Source: Alisma plantago-aquatica
Taxonomy: Eukaryota > Streptophyta > Magnoliopsida > Alismatales > Alismataceae
Length of the DNA: 64,000 bases
Assembly (NCBI GenBank): GCA_963693085.1
Contig: OY856411.1
Location: 112,225,267-112,289,266 of the forward strand
Reading direction: 5' to 3'
Both the position numbers and the translations under genes were made by a program. Position 1 is the first letter of the stretch, and each line of letters opens with the position of its first letter. Below are positions 23,276 through 34,984 of the stretch, piece after piece. The notes beneath the pieces are model-generated. The model was not told where the DNA came from. It did not search any database and saw nothing but the letters and a program-made list of their open reading frames with translations.

Positions 23276-24154
23276 TGTCTACAGTGAAGGTCTTCAAATC
23301 CATCATCTAGACATCCACATCACCTTCTATTCTATCCATAGAACTCTCTAGGGATGTGAATCCCATATCATCTTTCCATTCTAACATTTTAGAATCCTTC
23401 CTTACACCTTAGCCTCAACTCTTACCTATTTTTTTACCTTTTCTATCCCTAGAACTTGTCATGTGAACCTCATATGTGTGACCTTCCTATTTTAACATTT
23501 GAGAATCCCTCTTTACACCCTAGTCCCAACCCTTTCCCAATGGATTTGGTGGGAATTGTTAACCCTAAAGGTTAAGATAATATATATGTGCTTTTGGGGA
23601 TTCTTATCACCAGGGAAGATAACAACCAAGTTAGGTTTGTTAGGCTCAGATTGAACTCTCAAATCCTAAGGTTTGGAATGTGGGACAAGCCATGGTATAG
23701 AGAGGGAGAGAGAGGTTAGGGATAGAAGGGACTCCTATTCCTTGGAGAGGGAAAAGAGTCTGGGAGATGGAAGGCAATTTCCTAGCCTCATTTCTGCTCA
23801 AGTGTGAGAGTCTGATCTGATTAGACTCTAGCCTCTCAATAAAACTAAATTCTTTTGAACTTAAAACCATCATACTAAGAATTAATTATCTACTTCATGT
23901 CACAACTCCATGTAATAAAATTTTTTAGGATAATACTGCATTTTCTATCATCCTTAATTAGTCAAACGACCAAGGAACAACTAATCTATTAGTTAGCCAA
24001 AACTTGATTTCCAAGTAATAACTAGATAATTCTTAAATTTTTTACTCGGTCCACAAGACAACTTGGAATCTTCTAGATTCCTCTGTGATCTCTTAATTCC
24101 TTTATCAAAAGCCTAAAATTATTATTGGTGTCTCATATTAACATGAGAACAAGT
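23276..24154. other. unassigned flank with a diverged direct repeat
   Basis: No gene is recognised. An approximately 53-bp imperfect direct repeat (23371-23423 and 23482-23534) shares the order TTCTAACATTTTAGAATCC / TTTACACC / TAGCCTCAAC. The rest is AT-rich unique-looking sequence. Confidence 0.5.
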
Positions 24155-24423
24155 TGTGTGAAGGCCATCTAAGATGGTATGGTCATGTGTAGTGCATACC
24201 AACAAACACACCTATTTGAAGCCATGTTATCAAGTCAAGCACAAGTAAAAGAAGCAAATATAGACCTAAATCAACTTGAGAAGAGAATATGAAGAGAGTT
24301 TTTGAATATTTGCATCTTGATCAGAGTATGACACATAACTAAGCTGATTGGAAAGGAAGGATCCATGTAGTCGACCCGAATATTATTGGAATTGAGAATC
24401 AGCTGACGATGTTGATGATGATC
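24155..24423 (+). mobile_element. 3' end of an RTE-type LINE
   Basis: Translation near 24165-24190 gives HLRWYGHV, the conserved RTE motif (usually RLRWFGHV) near the C-terminus of the RTE reverse transcriptase. About 190 bp later the nucleotide string GGATCCATGTAGTCGACCC appears, a near match to the widely seen plant RTE tail GGATCCATGTAGCCGACCC. It ends in a short GAT/GTT repeat (24408-24421), the kind of microsatellite tail RTE elements carry. Only this 3' fragment is present and stops interrupt it. Confidence 0.75.
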
Positions 24424-24874
24424 TAATGTGAGCACAAATTAGCTAATTCTTAATTAGTGTCTCAAAGGAATCGTGTGTAAGCTAAAAGTAGTTCAATTGG
24501 CTTAACTTGGATCCTAGGGCCTAAAGTCAAAACCTATGGCCTCTAATGAATCCAAAAGCTTCATTATAGACTTAGTTACATATTCCAAGGTCGACACACC
24601 ATAGTATATCAATGTAGTCTCATATTAATATATTTGTTCAATATTACTCTATTTTCTTGAATTGAATACTCAATCCAAGTTTAACAACTAGAGTTCTATT
24701 ATTTCCATCATTACTCAACTTTGATTCTCATATTATATTCTTGAATGAAATCTAAAACTTCAAATGTTTTAGTTCTCTACATGCACACACTTGTAGATTA
24801 CAAATTGTATACCACAAACCATAATGATTAATGCATATGATGGTTAAACAATCCTGCTGTCACTTCTAAATGCA
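24424..24874. other. unassigned AT-rich sequence
   Basis: I see no gene or element. It lies between the RTE tail and the inferred left end of the Gypsy element's 5' LTR. Confidence 0.5.
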
Positions 24875-25124
24875 TATCTAGTTGTTTTTATTGAATCTTT
24901 TTTATTATTACTTAGGAGCATTTCATTGGTTATTCCCTAGTTTTATAATTAATTGTCTTAATTTAGGTTTTCTCTCATTAATTAGAGTTCTTATTAGACT
25001 TTCTCAGTTATTATAGGAAAATACTTCAATTATATCTATATACTCCAAAGATCAAGCACCCTCAAAAATATTTTGGGAAGATATTTGTACAACTTTCCAC
25101 AATTCCTGATATATATCCCGCACT

Positions 25125-25129
25125 AAAAC
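25125..25129. repeat. left target duplication of the solo LTR (AAAAC)
   Basis: AAAAC precedes TGTAAGG at 25130 and is repeated at 29329-29333 after the terminal CCACA. The intact homologous site in the 3' LTR of element C (near 41690) reads ACTAAAATGGTCAT, confirming an insertion at this point. Confidence 0.85.
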
Positions 25130-25726
25130 TGTAAGGACCCTGACCTATGTTTTGGGCTTATCCTGTTTGCTTTGCCTAAACCCCGGTGTTTAGTTGCTTG
25201 CTAATCACCTTTAGTGGTGATTAGGGCTTTCTTGTGTTTTGTTGAGTGTTGGAGGTGCTACTTGCAAAATAACCTAAGTTAGGGTTGATAGGCAAGTTTG
25301 TCACCTTGAGAGATATTCTTCTCTCTCTTTGCTTCCTCTAAGTTGAGAGGAAGGTTTGGGCTCGTGCCTTGAGTTGTCTTGGGTTTGGTTGAGCTATTAG
25401 GGACTTGTTTTCCCTTGTTTGGGCCTTGCCTTGCTTTGAGGAGCCCTGTATCAGGCAAGGAGGCTTGTGTCGGCCATGAAGTGTGCCAACCATGATGTGT
25501 ATCAGCCTAGAGGTGTTGGTGGTGTATCGGTCATGGTTTGAAGTGTATCGACCTTTGACTTTGTTGACCCTCTTGCTTTGGTTGTGTCACCATAGTTTGG
25601 ACATGTGGCCGAACCTTGGTTGTGTGGTGGCATGGTTTGTGCATATGTTTTGCAAGGTGGCAAACGTGTGGACATGAGTCCCTGGGTAAGGTGACACCTT
25701 GCCATGGTTCCCCTTTGATACTCATC

Positions 25727-25733
25727 TATATAT
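25727..25733 (+). promoter_or_regulatory. TATA box of the solo LTR
   Basis: TATATAT followed by a C/T-rich stretch (GCCTTTCCTTTCTCTTCC), about 600 bp from the LTR start. This is the only good TATA-like site in the 5' part of this LTR. Confidence 0.5.
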
Positions 25734-26279
25734 GCCTTTCCTTTCTCTTCCTTATGAAACCTTTGGCTCTTTATTTCTCTTCTCCCCTTGTGTGCACAAC
25801 ACACCTTCCTTTGGAGTGCTTGGTGGCCGATTCTCCCCCCTTGGTAGAGATCTCTTCTTCCTCTAGCTTGGTGGCTGAACCCTAGGTGGACCTTATTTCC
25901 TTGGTAAGCATCTTCCCTCTCTCCTTAGCATCTTCTTCTCCATCTTGCCTACTCTTCGGCCATGGTGGTTATGATTCTTGTTCCTTTTCTTGAGGTGGCC
26001 GAAAGTGGTGTGCTTGGAGCTAGGAGCTTGAAGCTTGGAGCTTTGGAGCTTGAGGAGTTTGCTTAAGACATGTTACATAACTTCTAACCCTAGCTATACT
26101 GCCTTCTTTATGTTGCATGATTCATATATGTTGATTATCGGCCATTGCATGTTCTGTTTCTTGCTCTAGTACATGTTGTTGATCTTATGGATATAGTGAG
26201 CATGATGTTGTTGATGTTGTTGATGGTTTATATGTCTTTGGATCTAGTTGGTCGAACCATAGTTTGGGGTTTTCTTGTT

Positions 26280-26540
26280 GAGCAATACCCCTTTCTCTCC
26301 TTGGTTTTTGGGAAGTGAATTTGAGCTCTAGTGATGTGGGCAATACCCCTCTCTCGTTTAAGTTGAAAGGTGAGTCTACATTCTAGTTGCTTGGGAAACA
26401 CCCTCCTCTCACCATGGATTTGAGAGGTGAGCTCTTGGATATGTGATGACCTAAGTTAAGGTTGATCCTTGTGGTTGCCCAATTTGTGATAGAGGTTGTG
26501 CAAAACCCCTCTCTCTTGGGTGTTGAGAGGTGAGCCGATC
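26280..26540. repeat. degenerate tandem motif array in the solo LTR
   Basis: Four successive units of roughly 55-100 bp repeat the order CAATACCCCTCTCTC, a spacer with TTG, then GAGAGGTGAG. CAATACCCCT starts near 26282 and 26340. Related AACACCCTCCTCTC and AAAACCCCTCTCTC occur near 26396 and 26503. Copies are diverged, so it is an old expansion. Confidence 0.6.
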
Positions 26541-26639
26541 TTCTTGATCATTTAGGGTTTAGTGCCCTTGTGCTTGGGGTTGAAGACAACCTTGTAGAGT
26601 TGTGCTTTGCACGTTATGACCTTGGAGTAGTGCTTCCCG

Positions 26640-27360
26640 ATAGCCTCTTATCTAGGGTTTTACCCTTGGATGATACACCTAGTTGAGATGGTTGGTTTGG
26701 TGCCCGATATGTAGATGCCTTAAGGGGTGGCTGTTATGAGAAGCTTGACTTAGATGGATGATATGGCCTTCTTGACCTAAGTGGTGTTGTTCCCTTGGTC
26801 GATACCTTTGTTGCTTGAGCGATACACCTTGTTGAGTGCTCTGCACAACACACCTTGTAGAGAGGTTGCCCAATACCATCTTGCCTTGGGATGGCCTTGG
26901 CTGATAGGCTTTGATAGCTTAGTGCCTGATGTGGCTTTGGCCGATACCACCTTGTTTGGATGAACTTTGGGCGATATGGTATGGTGCCTGACATGATAAC
27001 CCTAGGTGCTGGCTGATATGTTGTTGTATGGCCATGCACGATACAACTCTCGGGCGTCATGAATGCCCCTATCCGATAGGGATGATCCTTGGATGATAGG
27101 AAGCTAGTTGCACGGGAGGGGCGCTTGGGTGATACCCTTTGGACGATATGGTCCATGTGAGGGTTGGTCGATAGAGGAAACCCTTACCCTAGCTTGTGTG
27201 CACGTTAGGCCTTTGGTCGACAACCCTGTGATGATGCATGATACACCTTGCCCGATACCATGTGAGTTGGTGGGTTCTTGTTGCATGATAGGTGAAGTGA
27301 TGGGGTTGTCCGTTATAGTGGTGAGCTTGCTTAGGGTTGGGAAACCCTAGCCGATACATC
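26640..27360. repeat. irregular CGATA-word array in the solo LTR
   Basis: The words GCCCGATA, GGCCGATACC, GGGCGATATGG, GCACGATAC and TGGACGATATGG recur every 20-60 bp for about 700 bp, each followed by a T/G-rich spacer. Low-complexity translation on both strands explains the many small open frames here. No function is known. Confidence 0.5.
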
Positions 27361-29328
27361 TTCTGGTGAGGGTTGGTGCTGCCTGCCATGCCCATAGTGA
27401 GGGTTGCAGGAGCTTTAACCCAAAATGTATATAGCTGATAGTTCTCTATTAATAATGAGATAAGATGATAGGTTGTGAACCAGGACGTTTGGAAGGATAT
27501 GATGTTGCTACACATGATAATGTGACACATGTATATGATCACCAGTATGGGGCATGCTATATGCTTATGATTGATAATAAAACTATGATTTCTACAGCTT
27601 ATGTGTAATATACTCATGGATGTTGCTTTATACTTGATAGCACGATACCTGTTAACCCATGATGGCTTCAGTTATCTCTATGGATGTGTATACTAACCAT
27701 GTAGGTATTTTTATGTGGATTCATAGCCTGGTAAGAGCTATGAGATGTATGTGCTTGAGTAGTACCATGTGGTAATGAGATAACAAGTTGATAGGTCTGA
27801 GTACTTGATGTAAGGCTCAGTGCCTAGTTGAGGTGTTATCCTCTGATGATGAGATAAGGGATGCGTTCCCAGAATGTTGATGCATGATTATGATACCTTG
27901 AGAGGTAGTGGTTGATATAATGAGGGATTGAGGTCCCAGGATAGTATGATGATGGCAATAATGATGTAATTCTATAAGGTTATGTTTATGCTTTGGTTGC
28001 CTCAACAATTGGCTTAAAATATACTAATTAATTATAGATGAACATATCATGTAGTTTTCCCTGACCATAGATTCATCATCGTCAGTATCATGGTGATGGT
28101 GAAACAAGTTTATCCTGTGAGATCTGCCTGGAGCGCATATTGTTGAATATGCGAGGTTTTCCCCTATCCTAAAATAGGAGGAATCTGAGTACCACTGTGA
28201 ATATATGGAGCATGGTGAATAGACCCATGGCTCAGGATATGTGATGATGAGCATGATGTGTTCATGGCTCGGATGTATGCACTAGCACCTATGATGAGGT
28301 GAACTGGAGATATGGGTAGCTTGCGGAGCTGACCCAGAGGCTGAGGCCCTATAAGCATAAGACTGCGGTCTTGCTTGATGATTCGTGTACTGACCACGAG
28401 AAGGTGAGGTCATGGAGTCCGGATCTCCTTAGACCTTGTATGGCACCCGATTGGGCTTCACAGTCAATGGTTGGATTTAAGCATGGAAGGCTCACTTCCT
28501 CAGGGCATAATAAAATGTAATACAGTCAGATAGTATATGCTACACAGAATAAATATGAAACATTGTTTGAGGCCTTGTTTATAGATAATCCAGTTACCTA
28601 CTTATAGTTGCTTATATGATCTTGATATCTTGTGCTAAGTTCATGTAATGCTTATCTTGTCAATCATGTTCCATAAATAGAATATGGATAAAGGCCTCAT
28701 GGATATCCTGGTAAGGATGATGGATAATATAGTCTTGCTCAGTATGCTGCTCATAACAAGTTATCTATTTTATTTGCTTTTATCTTATAAGGTTTTATAG
28801 TTTTGGTAGAGAGTTATGTTTCTTGATGGGACTGTGTGTCTCACCCCACTGGTTTATAACCTTTTTAGGTGGTTGTGCTAGACGTGGTGGTGATCGTGAG
28901 GTTGCGACCGAGCAGCAAGAAGAGTAATAGAAGGCAAGAGGTGGACTTGCTGCTGTTTTGGTGGTTTTTTAGTAGAGTCCTAGAGCCATCCCTGTACTCT
29001 CAGGTCCTCGGAGGTGTTTGACGACGTTTCACAATGTCTAGCTGTTGTAATTTTGTATATCCTGCTGCTGTCTGTACGTGGCCCATTATGTATGTATAAA
29101 CAAGAGATGACCTCTGGTGCTGATAGTATAGCTGGTTCCGATAAGTTGTGGACTTATATCAAAGCTTGTAATATCTTTATAACATATTTCTCTACAGGAT
29201 CTGGATGCAAAAGTCCTCTTATGTATACTTTCCAAAATCGGTTTTAATTAACCTGTGTTTTCAGTAATATGTGGGTCCGCACATTTTCTCGTGTCATCTC
29301 GCTGTCTGTGTGATGGTGGGGTGCCACA

Positions 29329-29333
29329 AAAAC
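29329..29333. repeat. right target duplication of the solo LTR (AAAAC)
   Basis: Identical to 25125-25129. The host LTR sequence resumes with GGTCATAG at 29334. Confidence 0.85.
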
Positions 29334-30770
29334 GGTCATAGATTTTTCATCCCATAGTGGAATTTAATGTTTAAATATGTTTTGAAAAGGGAATTCCATC
29401 CTATATAGGAAAAATATATTTTTGACCGGCTTGGACATTCAGTCAAATGGTGTTTCAAATGTTCAACTCACTTGTAGATTTTCTCATAGTGTCTAATATA
29501 TATCTCACATCATGATGACCATATTTTTTGCATCGTAATGCAGAATTAAATATTTAAATATGCTTTAGAAAAGAAAATTTGTTACCTACAATGAAAATGT
29601 AATTTATAGCAGGTTGGTCAGTCAATAGACTCATAGTTGTGGATGCCTACAACAAAGAGAGTCATAGAAATTGAATGGTTAAAATATTAAAGGAAGGAAA
29701 TTTAGTAAATATTCTCATTTGGGGCAAGCAATTGATTTTGTCTAAGATTACTCCTTTAACCGAGAACATTGGAAAGTTGGTCAATGCCATATGCTTTTGT
29801 CTGGAGGAAAGAATGTAATTAAAGACCTTTGACCAAACACAAAGATTCAAGGTAGCCATACCAAATGTGTTTGGGTATCATTTATAATAAATACAAGGCC
29901 ACCTCCATTCTTTAAGACATCAACACCTTATCATTCTAGAAACTTGTCCCAGAGTACAGAGCAAGAAAAGGGGAGACAGAGTTGCATTCTTGCTCATGGA
30001 GTCTGTAGAAGTTTTGCTAGCAACATGATTTCTCTTATCCTCTATATCCATATTGTTGTTCCTACTTCTATGAGACATATGGAGTAGTTCACTTTTGTTG
30101 GGACATAGGGAGTAGCCTCATGAGTTCATAACTTATCTTAGTCAACTTTGATTCCATTAAATAAGTAAAAGATGTACCTTCATCCATTTAAAAACATGAT
30201 TTATATCTTGATGTATCGTTCTTCTTGATTATTGCATTCCATAATGATGAGATCATGGACTTATGGACCAGAATATTGAATGAGACTCACAAGATTCTCA
30301 ATGAGATTTCAGATGAAAACTTGTTGCATGATTGAACCATGACCCAAAAATATCGAGATCATAGGTTTGTGGGTAGCTTAATCCATGAGATCTTTTTCTA
30401 AAAGGAAAAGATCTATAAGATCCTAACTTTTTTAATGTTTAAAGAGGAATTAAAATTTCTAAGATAACTATGAAGTCTTTTGGCAACAAACACAAACTTC
30501 CAACAATATTGTTCATTGAAATTATTCCTTAAATATTTAATTTATATAGATATTGTTTAAATGTTAAATATCTTTCCAAAATCAATATCTATATATTATT
30601 CATTGTAGTTGATTCAATTTAATCTCTTCAAAACATTATTACTTGAGATAGATATTTTTTATACTAAGAATTCACTTTATTGATTACAAGTGGGTTGTTT
30701 GTTGTTAAAAGGTTAAACTTTGGGGATATTTATCTAATGAATTTTTTGTGTAACTGATGCACATAAATTA

Positions 30771-30788
30771 TGGTGTTGTTTCTAGGGA
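30771..30788 (+). other. decayed primer-binding site of element C (tRNA-Asp type)
   Basis: TGGTGTTGTTTCTAGGGA aligns without gaps to TGGCGCCGTTGCCGGGGA, the primer-binding site common in Athila-like plant Gypsy elements. There are six differences, five of them C-to-T or G-to-A. Such changes are expected from deamination of methylated cytosine over time. It lies a few bases after the inferred LTR end. Confidence 0.6.
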
Positions 30789-32534
30789 CAGAAAAGTTTC
30801 TTAACAAACTCTATTGCCTTGAATGATTAGGATGTCTTCTTTCAAATTAGTTTTTATAATTTTTACTTATTTTATAATTTCTTAGTTTTATTTTGTAATT
30901 TTTAGTCTTGTTTTGTATTTCTTTTAGTCTAGATCTTTTCTTTTATATATTAGATTTTTTAAAAGATTTTTTTGTTTCTAGAAAAAGAGAGGGAGAAATT
31001 TCGAATTTGTATTTTCATTCATTGCATTTTTTTCTTGAGCCTGACAGTCACAATTTCAAATTTTAGACATTCATTTTAATAGAGTGACTGACATCATAGA
31101 ATGTATGTTGTGAGAGATGTGGCTCCTTCTATGATGAAATTTGGGAGTGCCCTAAGTTGTCTCTAGATAAAGTAAGCATGTGACAACTCTTCCTCACACA
31201 TAATATTAGACCCCCAAGAAGAGATATGTAGTAGATTGCAGCCAACATGATTTTGTATGTTATAAGTTGCCGCGCCTTCTAAGTGAGTAAGAACCAATCA
31301 TCACATAGAACATACCCTTTCTTCACAAAGAAAGGCCATAATGGTTGAGGCAAGAGTAGCCGCGACAGCTGAACTGAAGGTGCAATACAAGAGGGAGAAA
31401 CTTGATGCCATAGAGATGATGGTAGTTGGATGGAAAGCACAAGTCTCTCTTCCAGACACATCCCTTGAAGGTTAATATCCTCATCAAAGGCATAGCATGA
31501 AAGGATGATTTTAATTGATGACAATCATGATGATGATGATACCATCCCATGTCATCTATGCTAGATCCAATAGAAATGACTCCAGAACCTGAAGCTCCAT
31601 TGACCACCCATGTTGTAGACATTGATCCATGTATCAATGACCAACCAACTTTGGTTGTTCCCATTACCGTCACCCTCCTATGGTGAATTGATGGATTCTT
31701 TTGAAGAAAGACTCTCTCATCAAGAGCCATAAATTCCACCTTGACCACCCTTTGTTCGATATCACGTTGAGCCCAATGAGTTGATTCCACCTCCGCGAGA
31801 AGTTTACATGCCTGTGAATTGAGATTGAAAGTTTGAGGAAGGATTAGAAAGCTTCCTCTGTGCTCCATTTTTCTTAGTAATGGGTAAAACTCTATCTTTG
31901 TTCTCCTCTTTTTCCCCCACGATATGTTGTTTTGTCCATGGTTATTATATTCATCATTTTCTTTATTTCCTTTTTCTTTGGTTGCGAGTGGGTCTTCCTG
32001 ACCTCCCCTAATGTCTCATAATTGAATGATCTTGGCCTCGGTGTGCCCACCTTGTCAAAGCAAGGTCAAAACTTGTTAATGGTTTCCATGGCACAAGATG
32101 GAAATTGGGGGAGACAACCCGCTCAGTATATTTACCTATCTACCCCCACATGTTCTCTGAGACTTTGTTTCTTTGACATAGGCAAGTTGGACTTTTCATG
32201 AAACTTGATTATGTAGTAGGAACGCTGGGGGCCCCAACCAATTGACAGACCCCTATTGGGGCATCTCATTTTCTTTCTTTTTAAAATCGATAATGTCCTT
32301 TATGTGGATTTTTTTTGAGCTTCTGATTGGTCGAGTTTCCCAAAAATCATAACTTTTATTTGGTAAATTAGAAAAATAAGTAAAAGTATGTTTTTAAATC
32401 AATGCTTCATTCTCTATCCAATGGTATCAATTTTGAAATTCGTGCTTCATTCTCCCTTTTGGTATTTTGAGACATATACTCTATATAATTTATCTCTTTC
32501 TGAGAATTTGATTTGTGAGTGGTTCTTGTGATAT
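30789..32534. other. internal remnant of element C, no domain recognised
   Basis: This begins with the T-rich leader usual behind such primer-binding sites (about 30840-30960). A minus-strand open frame at 31323-31868 (181 codons, beginning MEHRGSFLIL) is the longest here. I recognise no domain in it and see no gag or pol motif on plus. It may be a chance frame in a decayed element. Confidence 0.45.
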
Positions 32535-33597
32535 ACTCAACTTCATAGGTATTCTTTTTGGATTTTGATGTATATCTTGATCATATTTTTCATATGGAAA
32601 TCCTAATTTGAATATTTGTTATCCTAATATTCTTGTGGTGGACTTTATGATCTTTTGATGCACCTTATTTGTGGACATGATTGGATATTTGATTTTTGGT
32701 CCTCAAATGCCACATTATATCTGTTGGAAGTTCTCATATTATCATTTGAAACTGACAATACCTATATCTTGCCTCTAGATTTTGTGCATGTACAATAGAC
32801 GCAGGTTATTTAGTGTAGAAGTACATCTGTAATACCATAATATTTGTATGAGCCTTTTCCCCCAAGTTTGGCTTTCCACTTGTGTTATATATATTGGGTG
32901 TGCCTTTCCACCCAGGGTGCATATTTCCACTCGACTTAGGCTTGAGATTTATGTGTCTCAACCCTACTTAACTAATATTAGTCTGATTGTTTGACATGCA
33001 CTGTTTATTATTGTTTGTGCTTGAGATATTTTGTGGTGGTATTGAATAAGGCAAGGAATCTCTTAGTGTTGATCTTTCATGGAGTTTCTTTTCACATCCA
33101 CTTGGATGGTTCTTTATTCCTCTTCTATAAGAATCCTTGTTATATAGATGTCCTTTTTCCCTTACATTGCTCAATCCACATTTTATTGCACATATCAAAT
33201 TTTATGATGACAACATCCATTTTTTATTCTCTTTTGGGGTATGCTTTTGACCTCAGGTGTAGGACACAGTGGACATGACAAGCAGATGTGGACCCAACTT
33301 ATGGAGCTGACTCTCAGGGAGACAGAATTCATATACTTTAGATATCCTTCTACATAGATCCTAATGTTGTTTATTTCATGTAAGCCCCATAATAGGAGAT
33401 TCTTTGTAATCTTGTATAAATTTCATATAGTCATGATTATTATTCCACTGCAACACTTTGGTCATTTGTATAACATCATTCGAGAAATGAAAAATTTACA
33501 CCTATTCCAACATACATTTTTAGTATGTTTGGATTAGATGGGTTTATAACTCAAATGTAGTAGACAATAGATCTCCTCTCGGATCCCACTCCTTACA
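32535..33597 (+). repeat. LTR-like direct repeat D, left copy
   Basis: About 1.06 kb matching 34985-36059 at moderate identity. Landmarks are TATTCTTTTTGGA at the start, GCACCTTATTTGTGGAC, TTGTTTGACATGCA, and the end CCTTACA. It is followed after three bases by TGGTATCACATCC, a near-match to an initiator-Met primer-binding site. This suggests the 3' part of a 5' LTR. Its left end could not be placed precisely. Confidence 0.55.
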
Positions 33598-33600
33598 AGA

Positions 33601-33613
33601 TGGTATCACATCC
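33601..33613 (+). other. primer-binding-site-like sequence after repeat D
   Basis: TGGTATCACATCC differs from the canonical TGGTATCAGAGCC at two positions and sits three bases after the terminal CTTACA. It supports reading the repeat pair as LTRs. Confidence 0.5.
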
Positions 33614-34504
33614 ATGGTAGTTAGATTCTCACTATATAATTTTTTTCTCCCAAATTAGAACCCTTACCTTACATAGTCACCCTCTATGTGAGGTGTTTAC
33701 CCTAAAACTGACCTATGTTATTCATGAGATGGTGAAAGGTCAATTTAGTATCATATAAGGTACACATAAGAATCATGAATAATAAACTCTAGTGTGATGA
33801 GACTTTGGTGACTCATACCCTATGATGAAGGTTCGTTATGACATGTATCTTTGGATGTTATGAGGTTTGACTTAAGGATGCATAAATGTTAAGAGGACAT
33901 TAAAGTAGTAGCATAAGGATATCTAAAATGAGAAATTGTGACTTAGTTATCACTTTGATTCTGGGTCCTATCTGGATTTCTACATCACAAAGTATTACCT
34001 TCAAATTATTTTCATAATGACACTATATGTATATAAACTAAATATATATGACTTTTATTTGTGTTTTCTTGAATGAAATCACAATTAAGAGACATGTAAA
34101 GTTTTGATAAAAAAACCCTAGAATTAGTTAGAACAAAAATCTCAACCCTAGTTTTGGCTATGAAGCGGTGACTAGGAATATGTGGCATTATTTAAAGGTT
34201 TAGTTGACCTACCAATTTGTATCCTATGTCTTATGTGATGCACTTACAAACCTATAGGGTTGTTAGGTTACCAAGACAAGGACCTAAAATTTCAACCCTA
34301 GTTGGATATGACCTGTTAGTTGGGTGCATGATCTATGAACATCATAAACACCTAATAAATTCACTACTAAAAGATCCATAAGTAACTCTAATACTCAATT
34401 TTTTTTATGTTGACTTACTAGGTTAAACTTTTTAAGGGGTGGAGAGTTGGTGCATAATGTAAGGATGATGTGATTTTGAGGACAAATCCTTTTATTGGGT
34501 GGAG
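33614..34504 (+). other. short non-coding interior between the D repeats
   Basis: About 0.9 kb with no coding domain. It ends in GAGGACAAATCC...GGGTGGAG (34478-34504), resembling the polypurine-tract region of chromovirus-type Gypsy elements. If the pair is an element, it is a non-autonomous one lacking gag and pol. Confidence 0.4.
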
Positions 34505-34984
34505 TGTTTAAGTGTATCAAAACCAAGACTCTTATCCTATTCCATGAATAGAAGGTTAGTAAGCTTGGTTCCTTAGATTTTACTAAATAAGGATAAAGTT
34601 ATACCTTAATGAATATTATTAAAAAATATAACATGGATAACTCAAAGGTAACCTATAACATATTTAGGATTGAAGAAAAATATGACACATTAAGTGGGAT
34701 AAGGTTCTATAATCAACATCACATGTTTAATTATGTGCTAACATGAAAGTAAATTCGTTAAATATGTGACTAATGTTTCCTGTTCTAATAAATGGGTACA
34801 TAATGGATAAAATATGTTTAATAAGAAATATAATATGCTTACTATACAAATTAGAATAATATTTGGTATTGACATATCCAAAAATATGAATAATATACCA
34901 TTATCTAAATAAATGTTGAATTAATAGACTTAATATAATAAATAAGAAAAATATCGGCATTTGTACATAATAATGTAAGGAAAC

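Larger units (their letters stand above)
25130..29328 (+). mobile_element. 4.2 kb solo LTR of a Gypsy (chromovirus, Tekay/Del-like) element
   Basis: Starts TGTAAGGACCCTGACC, ends GGGTGCCACA and is flanked by AAAAC duplications. There is no internal repeat of its ends, no primer-binding site, no polypurine tract and no pol domain. It is therefore one LTR left after LTR-LTR recombination rather than a full element. The start sequence, great length and layout (TATA at 25727, then a very long R/U5) resemble Tekay/Del chromovirus LTRs. An antisense relative occupies 43493-57404. Family assignment is by resemblance only. Confidence 0.75.
24875..30763 (+). repeat. 5' LTR of element C, split by a solo LTR
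   Basis: 24875-25129 plus 29334-30763 is collinear with 41430-43125. Shared landmarks include a CACTAAAA/GGTCAT junction where the solo LTR inserted, GTTGGTCAATGCCATAT (29776 and 42160), TGACCAAACACAAAGATTCA-like sequence near 29830, and a TATA-like AATAAATACAAGG near 29890 (AACTATAAATACAAG in the 3' copy). Divergence is high, so the insertion is old. Confidence 0.7.

Noticed and set aside
25502..27617. Several overlapping minus frames of 60-142 codons
   Set aside because: They are low-complexity translations of the repeated words inside the solo LTR.
29014..29247. 77-codon frame as a gene
   Set aside because: It is contained in the 3' part of the 4.2 kb solo LTR and shows no motif.
31323..31868. 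181-codon minus frame as a host gene
   Set aside because: It lies inside the decayed interior of Gypsy element C, has no recognised domain and no supporting signals.
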